From Artemisia argyi (Eukaryota > Streptophyta > Magnoliopsida > Asterales > Asteraceae), in contig CM060685.1 in assembly GCA_030686995.1 (NCBI GenBank), forward strand, positions 22,428,065-22,492,064: a stretch of 64,000 bases of DNA, written 5' to 3'. The notes under the pieces are model-generated. The model made no database searches. It was not told the DNA's origin and worked only from the letters and a program-made list of their open reading frames with translations. The first letter of the stretch is position 1, and each line of letters begins with the position of its first letter. Positions 39,471-52,500 of the stretch are shown here, piece by piece. Both the position numbers and the translations under genes were made by a program.

Positions 39471-41749
39471 TTAAACTACGTTATCAAGTGACGATGCAAT
39501 TTTGAGACAGAGATCTTATACGATGCTCAAATTTCATAACTGATTTCATATGGGTTTACTCTCGTATTTTCGTTCTTTTTTGTTCGGTCGTGGTTGAGGA
39601 ATATATTGTCAGTAATGCAACTCGTTTTTTGTTTCTTGAATTACAGCCATGAAGTTAATCAAGTATTCTACGCTGCAAGTTGTTAAGTTAAATATATTTT
39701 TCTTATCATATAATATAAGTTTCGTAAATAAAATCAGTAGGCAGTCTTTGTGTGACTGACTAAATTACCCTTTGAGAAACGCCAATAGTTTGATTAGGTG
39801 AGCTCGACTCAAACTCTGTCTGATTGATGAAGTTTTTTGGAGGGACTCGTGAGTGCAACACGTCTAGCCATTTTAGACAATTCTGGTGACTCACGTTCAT
39901 TAGTACCTTGTGATTGATTGCGTTGTACATTGGTAGGACAAAGCTGCGACTCTGTCTCTTGATACCTTCATTAGAAATATAGGCAACAAAAATGGCTCAA
40001 ACCACCAATGTTGTACCCGAGTTGCCTCATTTCATAGTCATGTACAAGAATGTGGCTATGCACATCTAGATTGGTTTGAATGGTACCTCTTGCATAATTG
40101 ATCGACTTGAAGAGCCTACCTTACATGGAGAGCCACACCTTCATTCATTTTCGTAACAAGCCACTGCATAATTAATATGGCATTGTATGTACCGTAGGGG
40201 TTAAGTAAGTTCAGGTGGATTGGTGAAATGTTCTTATTGATGACATCATCATGTAATCTAGAAAATCAATAGTTAACATTTAAATTGAGAATGATGGTAT
40301 AATAATTATGGTTTTGTTTTATTATATAAATAAATACAGTAGATTACTAAATACGGAGTAATTTGTAAATAAAAAGTTAGATTACTATTACTATACCTTT
40401 TTAAGGGACATCGATAGTAAAAAAGTCAAGAATTTATATTCATTTTCGGACATTGATATTGTTTAAAGTTTGAAATTTTAAATTTTATAATCTACTTTCA
40501 CCAAAGCATGTCCGAAAACATATTATTACTCTAGACATGTGTGATTGTAATTCTCTATACACTATATAAACGAAAAAGGTTTCACTTCTTTAACCTATGT
40601 GGTATGTAAAGTTTGAATGGTTTTGATAAAATAATGTACATCCTTACATGTTGACTCTTGCATTTCTATATAACATTTACCTGATCGTTATATACTTATA
40701 TAGTGTTTGTATTTTGAAGCCACTTTGATAATAAGGTGCCATTGTTTAATACAGTTATCAAGTGAAAAGTGATGACGTCAGAAATCCTCATATGGGTCAT
40801 ATTTTCGTTCATTTTTTTTGGTTGTGGTCGTGGAAAAATTGGCGATAATGCAACTCGTTTTGTGTTTCTTGTATAACATGTCATGAAGTTAATGAGAAAC
40901 TGGTACAATGAGTTTAATGGGTCGAACATGTCGTTCTAATCAACTTCTTCCCGAAAGACGAGGAATTTTGAAAACATTATAACCTTCTTGAATCTTGACA
41001 TGTGTGATTGTCATAGACGATAGTATATAACTAAGGGAAATTTCACTTCTTTAACCTATGTGGGATGTATGCATATATACATACTACCCACATGATGCAT
41101 TTCTAGTTATCTAACCTATACTAGTTATCTGTTCATTATAGATCGTTTGTATTTTGGAGCGCGCTACTCTTATAATTAACGCCAAAGTTTAAATGTACGT
41201 GGTACTTACTAAGGGACAACAAAGTTTGAGTGAATTCATACGGTGTTTCTTAAATTACATCTCATTAAGTTAAGTAAGTCTTGTTGACATGTAAAGTAAC
41301 TTTTTTGTGTGTAAACTGGTCAAGCTTCATCTTTCGTACCTGCATCCCTTGCCCTGGACAAGTCCTGCTCTTTTTATTTGTTTCCGGTCGAGAAACTTAC
41401 TCGGTCCCTTTTAGTTAAGTTTTGTTGTAGTTCATGAAATTTGGTATATCTTTATGTATCATAAGTTAAGTACAACTCGATAGTTATAAAGTTTACATTA
41501 AATCTAGTCCAAATTCATTAATGTTCGTGTAAAATGACTTGATATACTAGCTAGCAACCTTATATAGTCCACAACAATTCATATGTGGTGTAAGTGAAAT
41601 CCGAATTCTGGTGTAAGTGAGATCTTGCAATATCCATAACCCTTTATCTTTGTGACAATATATTAGTCAATTTCTTTGTTTCGTGACGATTGCAGTATAT
41701 ATACTTTCCTAGCATATAAGAGAAGTTTTGCAAATAAAAACCAAGAGGC

Positions 41750-42995
41750 AATAGTTTTAGTCTTTTAGATATTGAATTGAACACCACTGAGGACGTCGTG
41801 GGTTTTTAGAATTTGGCATCCTAAGATATGTACGATCTTTGTAAATAAAAAGTTTGCATTTCACTTTTGTTTAAATGTGATGCCAACACATGCGTTGCTA
41901 ACGAAGTTTGCAACTTTTCAATACAAATATACAATTAACTTCATTAACAACCAAGTGCCTCAAAATTATGGTAATACTCTTGACATGTTTTGAAACTCAT
42001 TTATTAGAGTATATAAACAACGATGATCTCAGTTCTTTAGCCTATGTGGGATGCAAAGCTGGGAATGCTTTTTATCAAATAATGTACATACCTACATGTT
42101 GACTTGCATTTCTATATAACATTTATCTGTTCGTTATATACTTATATATTGTTTGTACTTTGAAGCCACTTTGACAGTAGGGTGCCATTGTTTAATACGG
42201 TTATTAAGTGACGGCGCTATCGGAATCCGAAATCCTCATATGAATTTACTTTCCCATTATTGATCTTTTTTGTTTGATTCTGGTGAAAATTGGCTATAAC
42301 GCAGCTTGTTTTTTGTTTTGTTACCCTTTGACTCGACTCAACTCTCCTATCGATATTAGAACGGTTATTAAAGTCTTTTTTTTTTCTTTTTTTTTTTTTA
42401 TACTTGGTTCTTTTTTATGTAAACAAACTTCTGCCCAAGCTTTTTTGCTTGATAACAAAAACGATAAATTGTGGAAGTGGAGTATGTGATATATTCACTC
42501 TTTTATCCAAGAATAAGATTTCGCTTCGAGAATATTAGTGAGCTGAAACTAGAAGTTTCTTTAAACTAGTAAAACTTAAATTTAAAATCTGTTGAACTAA
42601 AATCAAAATATAATATTCAAAATTTTGTTGCTTTTTTGAAGATAAAATAATCAGATTTTGAAAATAGTAGTTGTTAGAACTTAGAACTTGAAACAATTTT
42701 GTGTGATTGATTGTTGATATTTTGTTCTTGTCTTTAACCTTGATTGTTCCAACAATTGCAGCCTTTGATCATAAAACGACGCTAATCATTTTATTATGTT
42801 GCACTAAAACTGATACTAAGTACGACATTTTATGAAAGTGAAATGACAGGTAACATTCCAAATATACCATACTCCACTTACCAGCTGATCACCCACACCA
42901 GACATGAGTTTCCTCTCACTCCATCTATTTTAACATAACAAACTTTCACACATAATAATAACAGTAGGCCTATGACTATGACATTCACAAACTTG
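41750..42995 (+). repeat. Segmental duplication, copy B (partner 31960-33190)
   Basis: See the partner. Small indels separate the copies; the T-run near 42380 is one. Confidence 0.85.
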
Positions 42996-43078
42996 TTATA
43001 AATGGGCTTAGCTCAGATGATAATAACAACTGGCCCATGACAGTCATGAATAAGACTATTTAAGTAGTCAACCATAAA

Positions 43079-43457
43079 TCTATACCATGTATAAAAAAAA
43101 GTGGTAAAAGTGTATAAAAAAAAGTGGTAAAAGTGAAAAGTTAAGAAATTGAAATGTTAAAAAAATTAAAAGGAAAATGTTGAAAAAAAAATGTTGACAA
43201 CATATGTTTCAAAAGAAAAATATTAAATTGACCTATTTTTTCCGCCCAACCTGTCAGGTTGACCCATTTTTTGAGCAGAACGGTTCAACCGATTGAACCA
43301 TCCGGATCGAACATGATTTCAAAACATTATGTTTAAATGTTTAATCCCCAAATACCCAAACTTTTATTATTTTTCGTATAACTCATAAACTTTTTTTTTA
43401 TCATTAAAATAATCAGCCGCAATAAAATTCCGTGGCTATGCACGGGTACTCGTCTAG
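43079..43457 (+). mobile_element. Non-autonomous Helitron, 379 bp
   Basis: Starts TCTATACCATG after A, and ends with hairpin CCGTGGCTATGCACGG, a short spacer and CTAG before T, the Helitron pattern. Its 3' 200 bp is the inverted counterpart of the 30852 element, including the ttcaacc/ggttgaacc segment. It lies just upstream of the ITPA first exon at 43696. Confidence 0.72.
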
Positions 43458-43495
43458 TATATACTAAAAAAAAAATGATTTATTAAAAAATCACA

Positions 43496-43545
43496 TCCGG
43501 AAATGAGAATTGAACCATATAGCTTTCGAATAAGATACACTTCAT
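43496..43545 (-). repeat. tRNA-like (SINE head) fragment
   Basis: Minus-strand B-box-like TGGTTCAATTCTCA. Confidence 0.3.
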
Positions 43546-43695
43546 TTACCAGCACACTAGCTCAGGGACACATGGTTTATATCTTCCTACATCTATTTAA
43601 CTTAGACTAGGTGTGACAATACAAAAGCTTTTATACAATCCCATAAAACAAATAAATATTCTAACTGACGGTGAAAATAAAAAGTCAAACGTAAA

Positions 43696-45561
43696 ATGGC
43701 GGCGGCGCGTGTGGTGGCGAGTGTAAAGTTATCACCGGCGACATTTGTGACCGGGAATGCAAAGTGATCCTGTTAAACCAGGTTAAACCCGGTTATATCG
43801 GGCCATGACCCGGTTATATCTGGTTAGACCCGGCTATATCCGGTCAAGACCCATTGTCGGCATCAAATGATTCCACATATCAACAAGGACCTGAACTTAG
43901 TAGTTTCATAATATGGCTTTCAAAAACACACATATTACGTACGTACCAAGGCATATGTTATCTAACAAAGCTTGATAGGAAAGCAAAATAAATGTAGTTT
44001 GTTTTAAACTACATTCACCGTATTTTGTTTTGTTTTAATGGCTTCTTGCCAATTACTCTCGTATAAAAGCCTTTTGTCACAGAGTTAAAATCGTTCATAT
44101 TTCTATTCAGATGTTGGTAATATCAATCTTCTTATAGACTTGACATATTTAGCCAAATTGATTCACTAAAGTTATGTGCTAAAAGATTTATCCTCAAACT
44201 TTAGTTCTGTTACAACTACTATTCATCTTAAATATCTCTTTATTATGAAACCTGTTTACATTGTTAGCAGGACTTCGGTAGCTTAAATCAAGACATCTCT
44301 TATGAGATTGTTAGTTTGGATGTCACATTCTTTGCATCTTGGTTAATTTAATGAAGCATTATGTGTTATTACCTATCAGTGACGAAAGGGTTAGTGTTGT
44401 CTACCCTTTTATGGGCAAGAAATATACTTGGTACGTTTTGATTAGCTATTGGCCACAACAGCCTATTTGTCTTTTATACCAGTTTTCGGTTTGATAATTA
44501 TCTACATGTAGTCAATCACTTATATACATAAATTGACATTTCACATTCCAAACTGTCAAGACTTTCTAAACATTTGCAACTTTGGTACATCAAACTCGAC
44601 CACTGTGGTAAATAATAATGAATAAACACAAATTTTGTCATGGGTCAAACTTGGTCTGTTCCGACATTATCGATTTTACTTTGTAATGTTTGTGACCGGA
44701 TCTTCAGAAGCTTGGTCATGAAGGTACTTAAATTACTTTTTGTTACGAATTTATCTTATTGCAGAACCTATAAATATAATGTTTGCTGAGTACTAAAATT
44801 GCTTTTGTAGGTCTGAACAATATTTTGATGTTGTATGAGGATAAATCTGCCTATGCTATGTGTACATTTCTGTTTACCATTTATGTGTTCATTAGGTGTT
44901 GTTCGTTGAAGCTTCTTTGATAATAGTGTGAAAGTTTTAATACGGTTATTAAGTGACGGTGCAATTGAATTCGGAGATCCTCATGAGGGTACGCTCTCAC
45001 ATTTTCGTTCTTTTTTTGTTTGGTTGTGTACGAGGAGAAAATGGCGATAAAGCAACTCGTTTATTTGTTTCTTGAATAACACGTCATCAAGTAAGATGAA
45101 CGGGTACAATGGGTCAACGGGTCGAGCATGTCACTCAGTTAGAAAGTTGTCCAAAATGCAAAAAGAATATTAAACAGGTCAATATGACCTAAATTAGGAA
45201 CATGACACTTGGTTTGAAAGTTATCCATGTTTTTAATGCATATAACCTTCTAATTATTTTTAATTGAAGATTTAGACTATCATTGTAATTCACTGCTAAT
45301 GCATCGATATGTAGAACAATGGACAAAAAGTGTTTACATGTCAATCTATGACCTGTTTCCCGCTGAACCCGTGTTGACCTGTTACTTAACCCGCCCATCG
45401 TGCCTTTTCTAATATTCATGATACATCCTCATACTCACATATTGTGCTCTAGCTATACTGAAATGCACAAGGAAGAAAAGAACATGATATCTCATCGTGG
45501 AATTGCTCTTGCACTAGTAAAATCCTACTTTGCTGAGGCTGTGTATGTATTTGACACATAA
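43696..45561 (+). pseudogene. Inosine triphosphate pyrophosphatase (ITPA/HAM1-type) gene remnant, first and 3' exons
   Basis: Exon 1 (43696 to about 43764) starts MAAARVVASVKLSPATFVTG and reaches GNAK, the conserved P-loop-like N-terminus of ITPases, followed by a possible GTGATC donor; read through, it stops at once. Next visible: about 44699-44723, LQKLGHE with donor GTACTT; 44811-44875 after TTTTGTAG, joining in phase as GLNNILMLYEDKSAYAMC; and the last exon 45453-45561 after TCTAG, reading [19 protein letters not shown] and on to DT and a stop with no internal break. The exon carrying the GKIVPARGP signature, and those for the catalytic metal site between exon 1 and LQKLGHE, were not found, so it cannot encode an active enzyme. 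The intron from 44876 to 45452 contains the field-repeat phrases. Confidence 0.82.
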
Positions 45562-46960
45562 GAGAGACAATTATATCTATTATTCATATTGTACTTCTAA
45601 ACAAAGGTCTTAGATATGGGAGTGTGTGGTTGTGATTCTGTCACTCTGTGTTGTTTAAGCTTATTCCCATGGAGGAGAAAGAGTGACCACTTTGACAATG
45701 GTAGTTTTCTAAATGCGAGTTAACCTGATAACTCTACCAATAGTGATGGAAAATGAAAACGTGATGAGCATACGAAAATGCAAGTTAGGTTGTTTTACAT
45801 TAATTAAACTGGTTTGTTGTATTGTATGAATGAAAATACTCAGATTCTTACTGTCTTGCAAGATCCATAACCCCTCATCCTTGTGAGTTATGATGATATA
45901 TTAGTGCACTTTATTTGTTTTTGTGACAATTGCAGTATTCTCTGCAAGCAGTATTAATACAGGCGTTTTTATTAAGTGAAGTTTTGCGATTAAAATTGTA
46001 ACTGATCAAAACTTTAAGTTTTTTAGATGAGGTGCACCCGACTCAAACTCTGCGCCTCTGCGGGGTCTGGTGTTTATTTTGTTAGGACTCGTGAGGGTGA
46101 CACCTCTGTCTATGTTGGATAACTATGGTGATCGACACACGTACGTTGTTACGTTTCAAATTGAATGAGTTGTAGTGTTGTACGTTAGTAGGAAAAAGTT
46201 GTGACTCTGTCTCTTGATATCTTTTCCGGAAATTTAGGCAACCATGATGGAAAAATAATAGTAATATGATAGAACAAACAAAAATGTAGGTTACATTGTT
46301 ATCTTCCTTAAATAAATTGGTTAGTTGTATTGAGTGAGTGAATATACAGATCACCCCTACCTATCTTCGAAGAATCGTAATCCTTCATCCTTATAATGAT
46401 ATATAAGTGTATTCTTTGTTAATATGGCAATTGTAGTGTTCTACTCTGCAACTAGCTTAATACAAGCTTTTTAGGAGAACACACATCTGTGATTTGTGAA
46501 ATAATTCAACTGGCTATTTTTATGTGGTGAGGAAACTACAATAGTTTGGTTTAGGTGAACATGACTCAAAACTATGAGGGGTTTGGTGATGACACGTGAG
46601 TGCGATACATTTATCTGTTTTGGATAATTATGGTGGATCGTGTTTGTTGGTACTTGGTGATTGATTTGAGTTATACACCGGTAGGACAAAGTTGTTACTT
46701 CGTCTTTGCTAGAAATGATGGCAACCGTAACCATTTTTCCGATTACATAAACCTTTTTTTTAGTCGCCTCAAAGCCCTCAATTTATAGTCACGCAGATGT
46801 CGTTGAACATCTCAATGAGTTTAATAGATAGCTTGATGAAGTTAAAGTGTTTGAGAATATGTTCACTTAACTTTACTTTATAGTGACATCTAAAAGTTTT
46901 TTCTTTTAACTTTATTTAAGTTAAAAGACACCAAAATAAAAACGCAAAGTGTAGATAACA

Positions 46961-47036
46961 TGAGATTCGAACCACAGACTTTTCGGTTATTGAATGGTTC
47001 ATAACTTCATATACCAAATAACCTACACTCATAATA
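46961..47036 (-). repeat. tRNA-derived SINE-like head
   Basis: Minus strand: A-box-like ATTTGGTATATGA, then GTGGTTCGAATCTCAT as B box about 45 bases later, the internal Pol III promoter spacing of tRNA-derived SINEs. Confidence 0.45.
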
Positions 47037-47702
47037 ATGTGGACTTCTATTTTCACATGCGTATGAAACATTCATGTATGTTTTTGGACAATTTTTCCAT
47101 GCTTTGCCGGCAGGTTTATAGCCGAAGTCTTAAAGATAAAATTTGTTAACGTGAGTCGTGAGATGAAACCCTTTCCTGTATCCATTAGGCTTGTTAAGAT
47201 TGTTTTAACATACAAAACGTCCATCATTTCACATCCATTAGTTATTTTAAAATTACTAACACCAATAATAATAAGGGGTAATACCATAAAAAAGCATCAT
47301 ACGAACAATTTTTTTTCCTTTTTTGGGTATTGAACTTTCATTTTTTTGCCTTTTTAAAACACTTTGTGACGATTTTACCCCTCAAATTATTAAAAATACA
47401 GGGGCAAAAATGTCACAAAGTGCCTCAAAGAGGCCAAAAAATGAAAGATCAGTACTCAAAAGAGGAAAAAATTTTGCTCGATACCCAAAAGTGACTTTCT
47501 TAACAAGTATAGTGATTTTTTATGGTATTTGCCCTAATAATAAGTAGTGTTGTATATCTTAAAGCAAACAAATTCAAACAAAATATATGTAAATATAAAC
47601 AATCAGATTCAACAAAGAGCTTACAAATAAAAGAATCAGAAAACACCAAAGGTGTAGACATGTGAATGTGATTTTTGTATTCAAACACAAAAAAAGGAAT
47701 TC

Positions 47703-47782
47703 TTCAAGCCCATGAGAATTGAACCAGTAACCTTGAGAATAAGCCACACATTAGTTCATTCTACCATGTGCTCTTGATTTCA
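47703..47782 (-). repeat. tRNA-derived SINE-like head
   Basis: Minus strand: GCACATGGTAGAATGAA (A-box-like), then ACTGGTTCAATTCTCATG (B-box-like). Same family and orientation as the 46961 copy. Confidence 0.45.
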
Positions 47783-48695
47783 CTTACTTATTATTCTAGC
47801 TCCTACACCTTTTCTTTATAAGGTGTTAAAAAAAGTTCTATACACGAGTCACGACAAATGATATTTTTGAAAAGGGCCATTGGCGCATCTTAGGTTTTAT
47901 TATGGAATTATGGGATTATCCCAAATAGTATTTACACGTTCATGATTAATAGTGTAACAAACAAGCACAAAAGATAATTAAAACCACCAACATTTGTAAG
48001 CTTGAGGAAGTTAAAGTTTATATTAGAGCAATCAATTCAGTTTGAGTCACTGAAACAAACTTAATCGGTTTAAATAACAGATATTTAGACATACTACTAC
48101 TAGATGTTTCGTATCATATGATTATTGTTACACCTTAAAAGTTTACTTTATAGATATTTTAATTATGTAACATTTTGGATAAATATACCTTTGTAAATAC
48201 AAAGTTTGGAGTAGTACCCATTTTTTCAAGTGCCAAAAGATGCTAAAAAAAGTGAAGAACTTTATATACATTTTCCAATACAAGTTTGTAACGAAGTCTA
48301 GTAAATCAAACTCCTGTACAGACTTGTGATTGAAAACATATCAATGTTCTAAAAATGTGCGCACATCGTTGGCTATAGCATATAAACAAGAAAGATTTAG
48401 CTTCTTTAACCTATATGGGATATATGTTAAAATGGTTTTTATCATATACTCTACACAATAACTATACTAGTTATCCATTCAATGTAAATCGTTGTATTCA
48501 TATTTGTTCATTATAGATCGTTTGTATTTTGAAGCCACTCTTATAATGTACGCCAAAGTTTAAATATAGTACGTACTAAGAGACGCCGCAATTTGAGTGA
48601 AAATCCCTTGGAAAGGAAAAAAGAGTGCAGCTCTCAACCGACACTCCACTTCCACCAGATAACCAAACAAACTCATGTCTTGAAAAGAGAACAAA

Positions 48696-49032
48696 TCACG
48701 TGCCATGAGTAGAAGATCGAATGAGAGAACTCGGTAATTTCCAAAGCTCCATTAAAGATTCCACATTCTTCGCCCGCTTGAAGGTGCAAGAGAGAAGTTT
48801 GAGACGAACAGTAGACTTGAACACTTCAATAACTTGAGCTTCCGACCTCTTCTGGTTCTTGAACAATCTATTATTCTGTTCTTGCCATATAAAGTAGTAA
48901 GCTGCCGTAAACACCTGCTTAGAAATAACACATCTGACCGATCTCCTCTTGGACCTAGGGATAAGATAATCAACGATCAGATCCAACGAGGATGGGATAG
49001 AAGGAACACCAGTCATAATCTTCACACGATCC
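48696..49032 (-). pseudogene. LINE reverse transcriptase C-terminal fragment
   Basis: Minus-strand frame ends at 48696 and reads DRVKIMTGVPSIP, then RCVISKQVFTAAYYFIWQEQ, NNRLFKNQKR and VRLKLLSC, the recognisable zinc-binding C-terminus of plant L1-type LINEs. The upstream part of the protein should lie to the right, but the frame is cut at 49032 by the Tat element LTR and does not resume after that element at 59337. Confidence 0.82.
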
Positions 49033-49528
49033 TGATGACGTATAGCCTATATTTGGGCTGCAAGCCCAAATGATAAACATTACTTACACCTAAGCCCATC
49101 ACGAATGGGCTACCATGACAATGGTATGGGCCGTAGTATCAACGCTTTGGGCTCATGAAGCTCAAGGGCCCAATCTAACCCACCGGGTACACGATAAGGA
49201 TTATCTATTCAAGGAATAGATATCCTTACCTTAGATAAGCACTATGCGTGCGAAGAGTAAGGAGCAAAAAACACGGTTTCTTAGCCCCTATATATAGAAT
49301 CATACGATTCTCATTCAAGGTACGATTTACAAAATCCCTAACTCTTCAACTAAAAGCCTAATTCGATTACTTACTCTCACGCCGGAGTCTAATCGGGGGA
49401 GACAATCCCTCGATAAGCCTAACGGTGTTGTTCTATTTTTCTTAGTACGCAGGTAACAAAGTGCTAAGGAACGAATTGATATAAGAGCAAAGCCCAACAA
49501 CCAGGTACGCCCAACTTTTGTATCAACA
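49033..49528 (+). repeat. Tat element 5' LTR (496 bp)
   Basis: TGATGACG to ATCAACA. A TATA box, TATATATAG at 49289-49297, marks the likely promoter; transcription would start about 30 bases on. Confidence 0.93.
49289..49297 (+). promoter_or_regulatory. LTR TATA box
   Basis: CCCCTATATATAG; the same box occurs in the 3' LTR at 59097-59105. Confidence 0.65.
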
Positions 49529-49530
49529 AG

Positions 49531-49546
49531 TGGCGCCATCCGTGGG
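49531..49546 (+). other. Tat element primer binding site
   Basis: TGGCGCCATCCGTGGG starts two bases after the LTR. The TGGCGCC core is the usual non-Met primer site of Tat/Athila elements; the exact tRNA is not assigned. Confidence 0.85.
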
Positions 49547-49564
49547 ACCCTACTAAAGACTAGA

Positions 49565-52500
49565 ATGACGAAAAACAAGAATTCGAGCCAGCGGACTCCG
49601 CAGTCAGAAAAACGTGACCATCAGAGGAAGAATCAACAAGATCCAACCTCCAGACAAGTCGCTGGGACAACCAGCACACCTGGTCACCACGAGGCAGGGA
49701 CAACCCAACCTCCCCCAGCGGTAGAACTACCCAGGATTAATTTAGAGGTCCCCAGCGTTGAGGAACTCCAGCGCACCCTCTTCACTACTCCTCATCAAGC
49801 TATACCAGCAGTGAACAACACTGTGCCTCCAGGCGCGCCTGACCGAAACAGGGCACCAGACACTGAGGCAGAAGTCCTTGCAATAACTGAGGATGCACCT
49901 AATCTAACTTTGGGAAACTTTGTATCCCAAAATTATGAAACCTTAACCGCCCTCATGCAAGAAGAAGCTACAAGAAGAGCAGGTGCGGACCTACAAACCC
50001 GACTTAATTTTGGTCCAGAACGCGAACCGTCACCACCACGTCACCCACGAGGAAGACGTACAGAACGTACCACTGTCCATGATAGGTTAGGTGCGGTACC
50101 TGACTCACAAAATTCTGGAAACAGCGGTAGGCGCACCAATGTCCATTCCAGACTTGGCAGTCGGGGAATACACGATCGATTAGGGCCTCAACACTCGCCA
50201 AGCCAAGGATCTTCCAAACCTGAAAGTAGGCGGATACAAGATAGATTGGGGAGAAGGAGATCCCCAAGCAGAGATCCTTCAGGCTCTTCTTCTGAAAGAA
50301 GCCGGCGCAAGCGCCGAAAACGAGACTACTCTTTTTCCAGCGATTCCTCGGACAACGAGGACAAAGAAACAGGACATTGGAAGTCAAGAGGAAGACGTCG
50401 CGAGGAGGAGAATGAAGATATATCCCTCCCATGGCGACGCCAGAAAATTGATGCGTTCACGCGGCGCATCAGCGATTATTCAGATCGCAAACGCAGGCGC
50501 ATGCCCGCTAATGTAAAAACATACGATGGAACAGGCGATCCAGACGATCACCTAAAAATTTTTGAATCAGCCGCAACCATCGAAAATTGGCCACAGCCTG
50601 TCTGGTGCCACATGTTTAATTCCACGTTAGTGGGAAACGCGCGCACATGGTTTAGCAAACTCCCACGCAGGAGCATTGGTGGATTCGAGGAACTGCGAAA
50701 AGCATTCCGTCACAACTTCACCCAGCGAAAGAAGTGCGCTAAAAACCCCGTGGAGCTAGCAAGAGTGAGACAGCGCCAAGGGGAGTCAACCAGCGCTTTT
50801 TTGGAGCGCTTCAAAGATGAGTGTATCCAAGTTAAAGCATGTCCTGAAATCCTAAAAATTTCAGGGTTCATGAATGGGATCAATAACCCAGAACTCATCC
50901 GCAAACTGAACGACAAAGTTCCACAAACCTTTGACGATTTAACTAAGCGCACTAGATCCTTTATACAAGGAGAAGCAGCTGCTGCGGATAGCAAAAAGGG
51001 TTATTCAAACTATAGGCAACAAGAACAGCCGCGGAAACAATCCAACGATCAGAATAACAACCGCAGCAGGAATTATCGCAGTGGAAGAGACAACGACAAG
51101 TATACCCCTCTCACTAAGACTCCGAGAGAAATATTTGTGACAGAGGGTGCGAACTTCCCAAAACCACCACCAATGCGTACTTCAGAAGAAAAGCTCCAAG
51201 GTGGTGGATACTGCGAATACCACGGCCAAAAAGGCCATACCACTAACGAGTGTGTCCAACTAAAACAACTAATTGAAAAATTAGTCAGAGAAGGCAGGAT
51301 GGACCACCTCGTAAAGAATATCAAGGAAGGAAAGGATAAACAGAGAAACAGGGGCAAGAAAGAACCCCCAAAGGAAAAAGTTGACACTATCTACATGATA
51401 CAATCATGGCAACGCAGGATAAAGCAAAAAGTCAGCCAACAATTCTCTCCAGAAAAAGAGATATCCTTCCCTACCATAGCTGCGGACAACGCAGTCATGG
51501 AGCCTCTAACCATTGAAATACATACAGGGGGACACGACATCCACCGCATGTATATTGATGGAGGAGCATCCGCGGACATCCTGTACGATCACTGTTTCAA
51601 AAGATTGCGACCTGAACTTCGAAGTCAACTGATACCAGCTATGACATCATTGACAGGATTTACAGGAGAAAAAATCTGGCCCATGGGGCAGCTACGCTTG
51701 CTGGTGGTCGTAGGAGATGAACAACACTCAACCGCAGCATGGATAAACTTTATGGTAATAAAATCTCCTTCACCATACAATGGTATCATAGGAAGACCAG
51801 GAATATCATCCATGCGCGCAGTACCATCCACAGCGCACGGAATGCTTAAATTCCCTGTGGAAGGGGGAATTGTCACCCTCTATAACACCACAGTACCACC
51901 AAGAGAATACATCGCAGTCACAACTGAAGCAGAGACCAATCCAGAACAGCGCACGGAAAAGGTGCCAAACTTAAAAGTCGCCATTCATCCAGATTATCCG
52001 GAACAACAAGTCTCGATTGGAGGATCTTTATCTGACAAAGGTAAAGCAACTGTATGCGCACTCTTGCAAAGGAACCTAGACATCTTTGCATGGGAGCCCA
52101 AGCATATGACAGGAGTACCGCGCTCTGTTACAGAGCATAAACTACAAATCCGACAAGGATACCCTCCAATACGGCAAAAGAAACGTGGCCAGGCCCCAGA
52201 TCGTGCAAAAGCTATTCTGGAAGAAGTACATAAGCTCGTAGACGCATGCATCATGCGCGAAGTATACTATCACGACTGGCTTTCTAACCCAGTTATGGTA
52301 AAGAAGAGCGATGGAAGTTGGAGGATGTGCGTGGACTTCACAGACCTCAACAAAGCATGTCCACAGGACTGCTATCCACTGCCAGAAATAGACTGGAAGG
52401 TCGAATCCTTGTGCGGATACCCCTTCAAATGCTTCCTAGATGCATATAAGGGGTATCATCAGATTCAGATGGCAGTGGAAGATGAAGAAAAAACAGCTTT

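Larger units (their letters stand above)
29120..48600 (+). repeat. Field of diverged repeats linked to ITPA gene fragments
   Basis: Two signature phrases recur throughout. One resembles cacttctttaacctatgtgggat, near 29401, 30530, 31672, 32270, 33670, 34990, 37505, 39090, 40585, 41045, 42035 and 48400. The other resembles gcaactcgttttgtgtttcttg, followed by an atgccatgaagtt-type stretch, near 29656, 30800, 33918, 35166, 37590, 39617, 40850 and 45052. Other shared blocks read like gtgacacatctatccattt and atggagagccacaccttcatt. All are in the same orientation. Copies are diverged and interrupted by insertions. ITPA exons lie within two of the copies, so the family is probably intron and flank of that gene multiplied. 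Open frames here are short and have no family match, apart from the items listed separately. Confidence 0.7.

Noticed and set aside
43005..43050. tRNA gene suggested by GGGCTTAGCTCAGATGATAA
   Set aside because: Resembles a tRNA 5' half, but no matching acceptor stem, anticodon arm or T arm follows.
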